DNA from: Gammaproteobacteria bacterium UBA5078
GTDB taxonomy: Bacteria; Pseudomonadota; Gammaproteobacteria; Pseudomonadales; Pseudohongiellaceae
Length of the DNA stretch: 57,269 nt
Direction of reading: 5' to 3'
Assembly (NCBI GenBank): GCA_002416505.1
Contig: DIAM01000022.1
Coordinates: 1 to 57,269, forward strand
Each line of letters starts with the position of its first letter. The first letter of the stretch is position 1. Both the position numbers and the translations under genes were made by a program. Shown here piece by piece: positions 42,190 through 50,358 of the stretch. The notes below the pieces were generated by a model. It was not told where the DNA came from. It was given only the letters and a program-made list of their open reading frames with translations, and searched no databases.

Positions 42190-42555
42190 TTGAACAGGTT
42201 CGCGAAAAATATAGCGCCCTATGTGAAGGAGGAGCTGCGCAAGGCAGGTCAATACCTGCAGCAGGGAGACTTTGCGGCGGCATTCACACACCTCGAGAAT
42301 GCTCATGTGCTTGGCCAAGAATCTACATATTGGCATGTACTGGTGCACCTTCACATGATGCGTTGGGGGTTGGCACGAAAAGACATTAATGAAATTTTAG
42401 GTCAATTCATTCGCATAGTGGGTGCAGCCTTGCTTACGGCCGTAAAAGGGGTGCCAGTAGGGAATACTGGTGGTAGTAATATTAGCCCAATCAAAACATT
42501 GCCTATTAGGCCAGAGCACGCCGAGATTATCGCTAGGGCGAGGCGTAATGCTTAG
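42190..42555 (+). CDS. DUF3703 family protein
   Basis: The 121-residue protein matches DUF3703: YLQQGDFAAAFTHLENAHVLGQ and YWHVLVHLHMMRWGLARKD, helical and probably binding a metal or partner through His residues. The family is often next to metal-resistance genes, and here a ZIP transporter gene follows. TTG 42190 is the start, with AAGGAGG at 42178-42184 five bases before it. Confidence 0.85.
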   Translation: MNRFAKNIAPYVKEELRKAGQYLQQGDFAAAFTHLENAHVLGQESTYWHVLVHLHMMRWGLARKDINEILGQFIRIVGAALLTAVKGVPVGNTGGSNISPIKTLPIRPEHAEIIARARRNA

Positions 42556-42804
42556 TCTTAGGGGCTAGGCCGATTCGAAGATTTCCCTCTAATTAGATTT
42601 CGATCAAGGTATGCAGCCTACATTTAGTCGATACTGAAGGCTAATTCGCGCGCTAAGAGGCCTTGATATCGTTTTTCCTGAGCTCTCCACTCTACTCAAT
42701 TTCGCTACGATCGGTTCGGATTCATTCTTGACTTGGGGATGCTTTTCGCTGTGAATTGGTGGAGGTTCTCGAATGTGTTTTGACATAGGGAGATAGAGAA
42801 TCTG

Positions 42805-43548
42805 ATGAGTACGTTGGGCTGGATAGTCTCTAGTAGTGTTTTGATGAGTCTAATAGCGTTGGTTGGAAGTGTTACTCTAATTCTGAGTGAACAGACACTC
42901 CAGAGAATACTTCTGCCTCTTGTCGCATTCGCGGCTGGCTCGCTAATTGGGAGTGCCTTTCTGCACATGATACCCGCCGGGCTTGCGAGCTACGGAGGGG
43001 GCGATTCTTTCTATCTTTGGATACTGTTGGGTTTTCTAGTGTTTTTCGCGTTAGAGCAATTATTGCATTGGCATCATTGCCACCGCGCCGTAACGGATTG
43101 TAAAAAGCCCCTGACGTATCTAATTCTCGTAGGAGACGCGCTACATAATTTCATCGGAGGTCTGGCTATCGCGGGGACTTTCCTGATCGATATCCGCTTG
43201 GGCATCATGGCATGGCTCGCGGCGGCCGCTCATGAGATTCCGCAAGAACTTGGGGACTTTGGCGTATTGATCCATGGCGGTTGGAAAAAACGTAACGCTC
43301 TGTTTTTTAATGTCTTATCAGCACTTACTTTTCTTTTGGGTGGGCTGGTAGCCTATGCTGCATCGTCCCAAGTAAGTGTGGATTTCTTGGTCCCATTTGC
43401 TGCGGGGAATTTCCTCTATATTGGCGCTGCAGATCTTGTGCCTGAGGTAAACAAACATAGCGATATCGGGAAGAATTTTATTCACTTTGTCGCGTTTTCC
43501 GCAGGAATCGCATTGATGTGGGCTATAAAAGTGAGTCTAGGAAGCTAG
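42805..43548 (+). CDS. ZIP-family zinc/metal transporter
   Basis: The 247-residue protein has about eight membrane segments and the ZIP metal-path residues: HNFIGGLAIAG (His in TM4) and AHEIPQELGDF (His/Glu in TM5), with a short histidine-bearing loop HWHHCHRAV (about 87-95). It should move zinc or another divalent ion into the cytoplasm. It is in the same orientation as the DUF3703 gene upstream and two small membrane genes downstream, suggesting a metal or stress theme. Confidence 0.9.
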   Translation: MSTLGWIVSSSVLMSLIALVGSVTLILSEQTLQRILLPLVAFAAGSLIGSAFLHMIPAGLASYGGGDSFYLWILLGFLVFFALEQLLHWHHCHRAVTDCKKPLTYLILVGDALHNFIGGLAIAGTFLIDIRLGIMAWLAAAAHEIPQELGDFGVLIHGGWKKRNALFFNVLSALTFLLGGLVAYAASSQVSVDFLVPFAAGNFLYIGAADLVPEVNKHSDIGKNFIHFVAFSAGIALMWAIKVSLGS

Positions 43549-43658
43549 AGAAAGGTGTTTGATATTTTCAGCTGCAGGGCATCGGTATTCGACGGTGTCG
43601 CGTAGCATAAAATTGTTAATTATAAGTAATGATTCAATGTTGAGTGGAGGAATTAGAA

Positions 43659-43760
43659 ATGAGAAAAGATGGTGCTGCGCTGCGAAATATATTAGTAATC
43701 GGAGGGACAATTATTGTGTTGGTAATAGTCTCTGTATTAATCGCCAAGTATGTCGTCTAA
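43659..43760 (+). CDS. 33-residue single-TM peptide
   Basis: ATG 43659 follows GGAGG (43647-43651) and encodes MRKDGAALRNILVIGGTIIV continuing to a short basic end: one membrane helix with a positive N-terminus. Its stop lies 19 bases before the ATG of the next gene. The strong ribosome-binding site argues that it is translated. Confidence 0.6.
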   Translation: MRKDGAALRNILVIGGTIIVLVIVSVLIAKYVV

Positions 43761-43779
43761 TTTAGAGAGGTTTTTAACA

Positions 43780-44286
43780 ATGAAAAGATTGTGTTTTCTA
43801 TCGCCTGATTTGAGTCATGCTCGGCAAGTTGTCGTGGATCTAAAAAACAATGGTATCCCCGAGAAGCATATCTACGTGCTCGCAAAGTATGGAGTGGATA
43901 TCGATGATCTACCCGATGCCGGGCCAGAATCCGATGATTTTCTACCTGCCTACAAGCGTGGGCTAGAGCTGGGTGGCTCCGCGGGCCTGTTAGTTGGTTT
44001 GACAGCGTTGGCTTTTCCACCTGCAGGCATTGTAGTGGGTGGAGGATTGGTGTTATTGATCAGTCTTTGGGGGGCGGGTGTCGGCGGGGTGCTTACTGGC
44101 ATTGCTGGTGGAGCGTTTCCAAGCTCAAAGCTCAAGGCGTTTGAGAGCGCTATTGATGACGGTAAGCTATTGGTAATGGCAGATGTACCTCAGAAAGAAG
44201 TCTCAAAATTCGAGGCGCTGATAAAAAAACTGGACCCGGAAGTTGAGGTTGAAGGCATTGAGCCTCCTGCAACATTAATCCCTTAG
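43780..44286 (+). CDS. DUF1269-like glycine-zipper stress protein
   Basis: The 168-residue protein has an N-terminal YflT/DUF1269-like domain (KRLCFLSPDLSHARQVVVDL), a glycine-zipper double membrane helix (about 74-115: GGSAGLLVGL, GGVLTGIAGGA) and a C-terminal ferredoxin-like end. Members are stress-linked membrane proteins of unknown action. AGAGAGG precedes ATG 43780. It is the last gene before a repeat hairpin between convergent genes. Confidence 0.8.
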   Translation: MKRLCFLSPDLSHARQVVVDLKNNGIPEKHIYVLAKYGVDIDDLPDAGPESDDFLPAYKRGLELGGSAGLLVGLTALAFPPAGIVVGGGLVLLISLWGAGVGGVLTGIAGGAFPSSKLKAFESAIDDGKLLVMADVPQKEVSKFEALIKKLDPEVEVEGIEPPATLIP

Positions 44287-44300
44287 CGATGCTCTTGGGC

Positions 44301-44358
44301 ATAATCAAAGGGGTCAGAGTAATTTGATTTTTCAAATTACTCTGACCCCTTTGATTAT
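44301..44358. repeat. Interspersed repeat, tight inverted pair (terminator-like)
   Basis: ATAATCAAAGGGGTCAGAGT and its mirror form a nearly perfect stem of about 26 bp with a loop of 4-6 bases. It lies between the convergent stops at 44286 and 44365, so it is a likely bidirectional terminator. Confidence 0.95.
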
Positions 44359-44364
44359 TGTGCG

Positions 44365-44865
44365 CTAGTAAGCGCCCTCGCTATAGACTAACTCGTAGCT
44401 GTGGCTGTAGATCTCCAAGATATTACCGAATGGGTCTTCCATGTAGATCATGCGATAGGGCTTCTCGCCTGGGTAGTAATAGCGCGGCTTCTCCATACGC
44501 TTCTTACCGCCCGCTGCGACGATGCGCTCTGCCAACTCTTCCACGTTAGGGTCTTGTACACAAAAATGGAACACTCCCGTTTTCCAGTACTCAAAGTTGT
44601 CTTCTGGGTTGCGCTGCTCTTTGAACTGGAATAATTCCACACCAATGCGGTCGCCTGTAGATAGATGGGCAATTCTGAAGCGCTCCCAACCCTTGCCGAA
44701 TACATCTGTGCACATCTCACCAATAGGGCTGCTGTCTTCGACAACATCAGTCGGCGCCATGATCAAATACCAGCCCATTACCTCAGTGTAAAACTCTACT
44801 GCTTTTTCTAGATCTGGCACCGAGATGCCGATGTGGGAGAAGTTTCTTGGATAGACCTTACTCAT
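44365..44865 (-). CDS. VOC-family glyoxalase/dioxygenase-like protein
   Basis: The 166-residue protein has two beta-alpha-beta-beta-beta halves of the VOC fold: FSHIGISVPDLEKAVEFYTEVMG (His12, first metal ligand), then FHFCVQDPNVEELAERIVAAGG and YMEDPFGNILEIYSHSYE (late Glu ligand). It binds a divalent metal and acts on a small carbonyl or aromatic compound. It is divergent from the LysR gene, its likely regulator. Confidence 0.9.
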   Translation of the reverse strand: MSKVYPRNFSHIGISVPDLEKAVEFYTEVMGWYLIMAPTDVVEDSSPIGEMCTDVFGKGWERFRIAHLSTGDRIGVELFQFKEQRNPEDNFEYWKTGVFHFCVQDPNVEELAERIVAAGGKKRMEKPRYYYPGEKPYRMIYMEDPFGNILEIYSHSYELVYSEGAY

Positions 44866-44924
44866 AAGCTTGTGCTCCTTTGTAGTTACTAGAGTTAGCT
44901 TACAAAGGCAGCAATATAATGTAA

Positions 44925-44944
44925 AATTATCAAAAATGATAATT
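44925..44944. promoter_or_regulatory. Inverted repeat between VOC and LysR genes
   Basis: AATTATCA-AAAA-TGATAATT is a perfect 8-bp palindrome 17-60 bases from the two divergent starts. LysR proteins typically bind near such sites (T-N11-A half-sites) in the divergent promoter. Confidence 0.55.
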
Positions 44945-44960
44945 ATGAGTGTTTAATTTG

Positions 44961-45830
44961 ATGATAAATCCAGTCTGGTTGCGTAGCTTTTGTACCCTTG
45001 CAGAGGTGGGACATTTCACTCGTACCGCGCAGCGCCTGCATATGACGCAGTCTGGAGTGAGTCAACATGTGCGCAAGCTCGAGGAGCTAGTAGGGAAGGC
45101 TTTGTTGGTGCGGCAGGGCAAACAGTTCACTCTTACAGAGGCGGGCGAACGACTATACGTCGAGGCTCGGGACATTATCAATTCCTTGTCCAACCTAGAG
45201 CAGCGAGTACTTGAAGACCCCGCCTATGAGGGAATAGTGCGAGTGCTGTCGCCAGGAAGTGTCGGATCGAGGCTGTATCCTCGGCTTTTGGACTTGCAGC
45301 AGCAGCATCCCAAGCTAATAGTCGACTATCGCTTCGCGCCCAATGCCGACGTGGAGATCGGTATTGCAGAGCACCGCGCGGATATTGGCTTCATGACAAT
45401 CCCATCCACTATGGATGATGTGAGCTGCAAGCCTGTAGGAGAGGAGGCCTTACTTTTGCTTACACCGGCTGACGTCGAAGAGCCAAGTTGGGAGCGATTA
45501 CAGCAGTTAGGATTTATTGATCATCCGGATGGCGCGCACCATGCGGGATTACTGCTGAGGCCGAATTATCCTGAATTTCAACATAAGCGTCAGTTTAAGC
45601 AAACCGGCTTCTCGAATCAGATTGGCCTGATTCTCGAGCCAGTGAGTAAAGGTTTAGGGTTCACAGTTTTGCCGGCCTTCGCGGTAGAGGCCTTTCAGAG
45701 GCCAAATCTTGTCAGAGCGCACCGGCTATCCAGACCAATCAGTGAAATCCTGTACCTTTGCACTAACAGCACCAGAGCAATCGCGAACAGATTGAATACC
45801 GTTATTGTCGAGACTAAGAAGTGGCTTTAG
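44961..45830 (+). CDS. LysR-family transcriptional regulator
   Basis: The 289-residue protein has a winged HTH (1-60: FCTLAEVGHFTRTAQRLHMTQSGVSQHVRKLEELVG) and a substrate-binding domain (about 90-289: IVRVLSPGSVGSRLYPRLL). It should bind the palindrome in the divergent promoter and control the VOC gene. ATG 44961 is preferred to GTG 44949 as it gives the usual LysR N-terminus. Its stop is followed by a repeat pair. Confidence 0.92.
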   Translation: MINPVWLRSFCTLAEVGHFTRTAQRLHMTQSGVSQHVRKLEELVGKALLVRQGKQFTLTEAGERLYVEARDIINSLSNLEQRVLEDPAYEGIVRVLSPGSVGSRLYPRLLDLQQQHPKLIVDYRFAPNADVEIGIAEHRADIGFMTIPSTMDDVSCKPVGEEALLLLTPADVEEPSWERLQQLGFIDHPDGAHHAGLLLRPNYPEFQHKRQFKQTGFSNQIGLILEPVSKGLGFTVLPAFAVEAFQRPNLVRAHRLSRPISEILYLCTNSTRAIANRLNTVIVETKKWL

Positions 45831-45869
45831 ATCGAGGGGTGATGGAAAGAGTCAAAATCAATGGGGGAC

Positions 45870-45922
45870 GATCAAAGGGGTCAGAGTAATTTGATATTTC
45901 AAATTACTCTGACCCCTTTGAT
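45870..45922. repeat. Interspersed repeat, tight inverted pair (terminator-like)
   Basis: GATCAAAGGGGTCAGAGTAA and its complement are separated by TATTTC-type loop of about 5 bases. It lies between convergent stops (45830 and 45928) and should act as a bidirectional terminator. Confidence 0.95.
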
Positions 45923-45927
45923 TTTTA

Positions 45928-47046
45928 CTACATTTTTTCCTGCATCAGCTGTTCAGTGGCGGCGTTGGGTTTCGGTGTGAACTTCAGAGATCGGCCCAAC
46001 ACGTTATCGGCGCCGTACCAATTGCCATTCTCGTCTACCGAGAACTCATGCAACTCCTCGAACTCACCAGCGCCGCGACCGTGCATGTCCCATGAGAAGA
46101 GACGATTGCCCTCGGTGTCGAACTTGACCATGCGTACCGGTTGATTGTCGATTACCCACACGTCCTGGTTCTCGGTGATGAGAATGTGATTGGGGAAATT
46201 TAACTCCGGCCAGGTATTAAGATGCTTGCCGTTCTTGTCGAACACTTGCACGCGATCGTTGTTGCGGTCGGCCACATAGACGCGATCCTCTTTATCGACG
46301 GCAACGGCGTGCACTGCATCGAACTGACCTTGTGCAGAGCCCTTGCTGCCCCAAGCGGTGATGTACTTGCCATCCTTGTCGAACTTAATGACGCGGGAGT
46401 TGGTCAGGCCGTCGGCCACGACCATGCTGCCATCGCTTAAGAAGGCGATGTCCTGCGGGCGGCCAAGATGGGTCTCATCGTTGGCTGTCTCGTTCCAAAT
46501 ACCAAGCGACATCACCAGCTCTTTACCGTCGTTGGAGAAGGCATGAATCTGCTGACGACCATCGTTGACGACCCACACTTTGCGCTCTGGGTCGTAGGGA
46601 TTGATGGCGATCTTGTGGGGGCCAGCGGTGCCTTCGAATAGGTAGTCCCACTGGTTCCATTTCTCTACCAATTCACCCTCATCATTCACGATGAAGATAA
46701 CGTTCTGCATCTCGCGCTTAGTCCCCTCGGGTGGGCCTAGAGCATTGAGGCCCGGCACAGAGCCGTAGAAATCTGTGAAGCCCGCTGGCAGTGGGTCTGG
46801 CACGTGCAGCTCGCCACGTTGGATAATGAATATCCGCTCTGCATTATCCACCACCAGACCTGGATGGGAACCCCAAACCAAACCGGGCTCGGAAATGGGT
46901 TTAAGCCAGTTGATGACCGGGCTGTAGGGGTTATCACCATGATTAGCCTTGGGAGAATAGTCATCCGTCCAGCTCTGTGAGAGCACGAGGGTAGGAACGA
47001 GTAACAGTGCTGAACAGGCCAGTTTGCTGAACTTGGAGGCGTGCAT
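45928..47046 (-). CDS. Secreted NHL-repeat beta-propeller (PAL-like)
   Basis: The 372-residue protein has a signal peptide (cleavage near LVLSQSW) and NHL/six-bladed propeller repeats: GRPQDIAFLSDGSMVVAD, VHAVAVDKEDRVYVADRNN, LNFPNHILITENQDVWVID, and similar. It resembles peptidyl-alpha-hydroxyglycine lyase-like propellers. Such proteins are extracellular or periplasmic lyases or ligand binders; activity is not certain. Confidence 0.88.
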   Translation of the reverse strand: MHASKFSKLACSALLLVPTLVLSQSWTDDYSPKANHGDNPYSPVINWLKPISEPGLVWGSHPGLVVDNAERIFIIQRGELHVPDPLPAGFTDFYGSVPGLNALGPPEGTKREMQNVIFIVNDEGELVEKWNQWDYLFEGTAGPHKIAINPYDPERKVWVVNDGRQQIHAFSNDGKELVMSLGIWNETANDETHLGRPQDIAFLSDGSMVVADGLTNSRVIKFDKDGKYITAWGSKGSAQGQFDAVHAVAVDKEDRVYVADRNNDRVQVFDKNGKHLNTWPELNFPNHILITENQDVWVIDNQPVRMVKFDTEGNRLFSWDMHGRGAGEFEELHEFSVDENGNWYGADNVLGRSLKFTPKPNAATEQLMQEKM

Positions 47047-47162
47047 GTTGAGAATTCTCCACTTTGCGAGGTGGCGTCGAGACTACCAAAACGCCGTTTT
47101 TGTTGTTGTGGCAGACATTAATACCTGCCTCCTTCCTTGGATGCAAGAAAATCCAAGGAGTA

Positions 47163-47189
47163 GATCAAAGGGGTCAGAGTAAGTTGATT
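47163..47189 (+). repeat. Interspersed repeat copy left of the RAYT gene
   Basis: A direct copy, AGATCAAAGGGGTCAGAGTA then AGTTGATT, lies 70 bases before the RAYT start codon. With the inverted copy at 47995-48027 it brackets the transposase gene. Confidence 0.92.
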
Positions 47190-47258
47190 CGTCAAGACAG
47201 GGATTGGGTTCTAGACTCAAGATATTCCTAGCAATAGAACCAGAGAAAGGATTCTCTA

Positions 47259-47954
47259 ATGCCTCGCCGACAACGTCATTTCCTTCCAGGTGTGCCCAGC
47301 CATATTGTTCAACGGGGCAACAATCGACAGCTTTGCTTCTTTAACCAACGCGACTACGTGGTGTACCTAGATAAACTGAGGGAATACAGCGTAAAGTTCG
47401 AGGTCGCAATCCATAGTTTTGTCTTGATGAGCAACCATGTGCATATCTTAGCGACCCCCTCTAATACCACGGGTATTAGCCAGCTTATGCAGTCTCTAGG
47501 TAGGTATTATGTTCGCTATATTAATGGGCGTTACAAGCGCACCGGTACCTTATGGGAAGGGCGCTTCAATGCATCCCTAGTGGACTCGCAAGAGTATTTG
47601 CTGGCAGTCTGTCGCTATATCGAGTTGAACCCTGTTCGCGCAGGCATGGTCGTTCATCCAGCGCAATATCCTTGGTCCAGCTTTGTATGCAATGCGCTGG
47701 GAAAGCCGATACGCCTCGTAACCAAGCATTCGGTCTATCTAGCCTTAGGCCCTACGCCATACGCGCGGCAACAAGTTTATTGTGAATTCTTTAAGTGTAA
47801 GATTCCCGATCTAGTGCTCGAACAGATTCGAGAGTCCAGCAACAAGACCTGGGTGCTAGGTGGTAAACGTTTTAAGAAGCGAGTCGAGCTGCAACTTGGG
47901 TTTTCCCTCCCTCCATTTCCAAGGGGAGGGGACCGCAGATCCAGGTGCGGATAA
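47259..47954 (+). CDS. REP-associated tyrosine transposase (RAYT, TnpA-REP, Y1/IS200-like)
   Basis: The 231-residue protein is a HUH single-strand transposase of the RAYT group: MPRRQRHFLPGVPSHIVQRG at the start, the HxH motif SNHVHIL (His60, His62), catalytic-Tyr candidates in GRYYVRYING (Tyr83/84/87), then GTLWEGRFNASLVDS, and CRYIELNPVRAGMV. The C-terminal extension has WVLGGKRFKKRVE. RAYTs are single-copy and linked to REP repeats, which they cut and join as single strands. Here many copies of one repeat surround it and inverted copies bracket it, so it is the candidate enzyme for them. Confidence 0.95.
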   Translation: MPRRQRHFLPGVPSHIVQRGNNRQLCFFNQRDYVVYLDKLREYSVKFEVAIHSFVLMSNHVHILATPSNTTGISQLMQSLGRYYVRYINGRYKRTGTLWEGRFNASLVDSQEYLLAVCRYIELNPVRAGMVVHPAQYPWSSFVCNALGKPIRLVTKHSVYLALGPTPYARQQVYCEFFKCKIPDLVLEQIRESSNKTWVLGGKRFKKRVELQLGFSLPPFPRGGDRRSRCG

Positions 47955-47994
47955 GGTTATGAACGAAACACATTAGCGGCATTGATGCGAGCAG

Positions 47995-48027
47995 GTTACT
48001 CTGACCCCTTTGATGACCCCTTTGATA
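47995..48027 (-). repeat. Interspersed repeat copy right of the RAYT gene
   Basis: GTTACTCTGACCCCTTTGAT is followed by a second partial GACCCCTTTGAT. It is inverted relative to the left copy at 47163. The partial duplicate resembles those at 28295 and 53490, where an incomplete GATCAAAGGGGTC precedes a full copy. Confidence 0.92.
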
Positions 48028-48036
48028 GGAGAGTCG

Positions 48037-48675
48037 ATGCACAACCTCAGAACGCTCATCTTCGATCTCGATGGCACGATCAGTGATCCTAGTATGGGAA
48101 TTCACCGGTGCATGAACTATGCATTAGAGTTCTATGGTTATCCCGCGGTGTCGAAGCAAGCCGCAATTGCGACTATAGGCCCGCCTCTGGACGAGGCATT
48201 CGGCAGATTTCAACCGGATGTCAGTGAGGCAGATATCGCGAACTTAGTTGCAAAGTATCGCGAGCGTTATTCGGAACATGGTTTTGCCGAGAACCAGATC
48301 TACCCAGGCATTGTGGAGGCTTTGCGCTCATTAGAGCGGCGCGGCGTACGCATGGGGGTTTGCACATCGAAGCGAGTGGATTTTGCCGAAAAAATTCTCT
48401 CGATGTTCGGGCTGCTAGAACACTTCAGTTTCGTCAACGGCGGTGACATCGGGATCAAGAAAAAGCAGCAGTTGGCAGGCCTGTTAAAGTCGGGTGAAAT
48501 AGCGCTGTCCTCGGTTATGGTCGGTGACCGGGAAGTCGATATTTCGGCCGCCAAGTCGAACGGCCTACGCTCGGTCGGAGTGTTGTGGGGCTTTGGCGAT
48601 CGAGAGGAGTTAGAGATGGCGGGGGCGGATGTCATTCTTAGCCATACTAGCGAGATCTACCTGGTCGATGTCTGA
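48037..48675 (+). CDS. HAD-family phosphatase (phosphoglycolate phosphatase-like)
   Basis: The 212-residue protein has HAD motifs IFDLDGTISD (Asp10/Asp12 region), CTSKR (motif II Ser), Lys in GIKKKQ and VGDREVDISAA (motif IV). A helical cap (about 20-85) fits phosphoglycolate phosphatase or beta-phosphoglucomutase-like enzymes. ATG 48037 follows AGGAGAG; the frame is open back into the repeat at 48010, where ATG in TGATGACC could be mistaken for a start. Confidence 0.88.
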   Translation: MHNLRTLIFDLDGTISDPSMGIHRCMNYALEFYGYPAVSKQAAIATIGPPLDEAFGRFQPDVSEADIANLVAKYRERYSEHGFAENQIYPGIVEALRSLERRGVRMGVCTSKRVDFAEKILSMFGLLEHFSFVNGGDIGIKKKQQLAGLLKSGEIALSSVMVGDREVDISAAKSNGLRSVGVLWGFGDREELEMAGADVILSHTSEIYLVDV

Positions 48676-48711
48676 ACCAACTTGGTTGTCTACACATAGG
48701 GAGAAAACAGT

Positions 48712-49596
48712 ATGAAAACGGTACGACCTAAGCTTCGCCATTTGCTCGCGCTGCTTTGTTTAGCTTGTTCTACCTCCGCATTCTCAAAATGCCTTGAGTC
48801 TGGCGTGCAATTACAGATTCTAGGATCTGGCGGACCAGGGGACTCTGGCGGTAGAGCATCCTCGGGATATTTGCTGTGGGTCGATGGTGTAAGTCGTATC
48901 ATGGTAGACGCAGGCAGCGGTACTAAGGACCAATTTCATCGCGCGGGCGCGAACTCAGATGACATAGATCTCGTGGCATTGAGTCATCTGCATCCCGACC
49001 ATTCTGCAGAACTGCCCGCGATCTTCTGGCCCGCCGGCGGCAGCTTTCTCATATCCGGCCCAACGGGTTCGGATGCCTTCCCATCGATTGAAAGATTCTT
49101 GGAACTCTTAATGGGGGCGGACGGTGCCTATGCCGTGCTCGCCCCTCGAATGAATCTACAAGTCACTGCCGTCGATGTTAACGCAAGGCAAGCAACCCAG
49201 ATTTGGGGTGAGGAAAATATCCTGGTGAACGCGAGCGCCGTTCCCCATGGTAATGTTCCGACCCTCGCCTATAAGTTTGAGTTCGCCCACACGAGCATCG
49301 CGTTTGCGAGCGATCAGAATGGATCTGACCCCGCATTTATCGACTTTGTGCGCGGGGTCGATTATCTCGTCATCCACTTAACGGGGACCGAAGATGCAAC
49401 CGGCGTCATCGCACAGTTGCACGCGAAACCGAGCGTCTGGGGCGATATGGCCGCATCGGCAGATGTTGGGCAAGTCATCGTAAGCCATATAAGCGCAACA
49501 ACACCTGCAATGCTGGAAGAGAGCCTCGCGATCATCAGAGGCCACTACGCAGGCCCGATTGTCATTGGTGAAGACTTGATGTGTATAGAACTGTGA
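48712..49596 (+). CDS. Secreted MBL-fold metallo-hydrolase
   Basis: The 294-residue protein has a signal peptide (cleavage near SAFSK) and the metallo-beta-lactamase fold: LSHLHPDHSAELP (HxHxDH, residues 92-97) and later Asp/His ligands (ASDQNGSD, VIVSHIS). Enzymes of this fold hydrolyse esters, phosphodiesters or sulfates using two metals. The substrate is not clear. AGGGAGAA precedes ATG 48712. Confidence 0.88.
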   Translation: MKTVRPKLRHLLALLCLACSTSAFSKCLESGVQLQILGSGGPGDSGGRASSGYLLWVDGVSRIMVDAGSGTKDQFHRAGANSDDIDLVALSHLHPDHSAELPAIFWPAGGSFLISGPTGSDAFPSIERFLELLMGADGAYAVLAPRMNLQVTAVDVNARQATQIWGEENILVNASAVPHGNVPTLAYKFEFAHTSIAFASDQNGSDPAFIDFVRGVDYLVIHLTGTEDATGVIAQLHAKPSVWGDMAASADVGQVIVSHISATTPAMLEESLAIIRGHYAGPIVIGEDLMCIEL

Positions 49597-49630
49597 TGGC
49601 GACAGCGCCCGCTAAATAGGAATTTCCACT

Positions 49631-50188
49631 ATGCAAATGGCGAAGCAACTTCCAATACAAATTTTCTCTGCACAATTACTGCGCCCGGTCTTGTCGACAG
49701 GAGATGCAGCGTGGTCATTCATTATTTTGCCAAAGAATGTCAGTGAGAGTCTTCCAAGAAGAGGTAGAACCACGGTCAATGTCGCTATCAATGGTCATGC
49801 TTTCCAATCCACGCTTGAGCCCGATGGTAAGCTAAGCCATTGGCTTGAGATCGACGAGGCACACAGTGTGGCCGCCGCAGTGCGCATCGGCGAGATTGCG
49901 ACAATCGAGATCACGGCTCTGCCACAAGAGCCAGAGCCCGAACTTCCATCGGACCTGCGCGAGGCATTGGATGCGAACCCGGAGGCACGTGCGGTCTGGG
50001 ACGACACCACCCCTATCGCGCGCCTCGATTGGATTCATTGGATAGTCTCTGCCAAGCAAGCTAAGACACGCGTGAAGAGGATTAACGAAGCGTGCGATAA
50101 ACTAGCATCGGGACAGCGTAGAGTCTGCTGTTTCGATCCCTCTGGCTTTTACAGCAAAGCCTTTAGCGCACCGAAGGTGGCTCAATAG
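49631..50188 (+). CDS. YdeI/DUF1905-type protein
   Basis: The 185-residue protein has a DUF1905 beta-barrel (about 10-92: WSFIILPKNVSESLPRRGRTTV, FQSTLEPDGKLSHWLEI) and a YdeI/OmpD-associated helical part (about 100-165: LPSDLREALDANPEARAVWDD, LDWIHWIVSAKQAKTRVKRI). Role unknown. ATG 49631 or 49637 could start it; 49631 gives a better fit. No operon is evident. Confidence 0.88.
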   Translation: MQMAKQLPIQIFSAQLLRPVLSTGDAAWSFIILPKNVSESLPRRGRTTVNVAINGHAFQSTLEPDGKLSHWLEIDEAHSVAAAVRIGEIATIEITALPQEPEPELPSDLREALDANPEARAVWDDTTPIARLDWIHWIVSAKQAKTRVKRINEACDKLASGQRRVCCFDPSGFYSKAFSAPKVAQ

Positions 50189-50358
50189 CGGCGATCCACA
50201 CATGAGTTTTTAGCGAAGGCTTATTTCGGTTAGATACTGGAGGACAATCTTAGTCGAAAAGTGCTCAGTTGTGCGAAAATGACTGGGCAGACCAATCGTG
50301 ATGTGAGTGCCCTATAGCTCTCTAAGCACCCCGAGAATTAGGAAATAGGCTCTATTCG

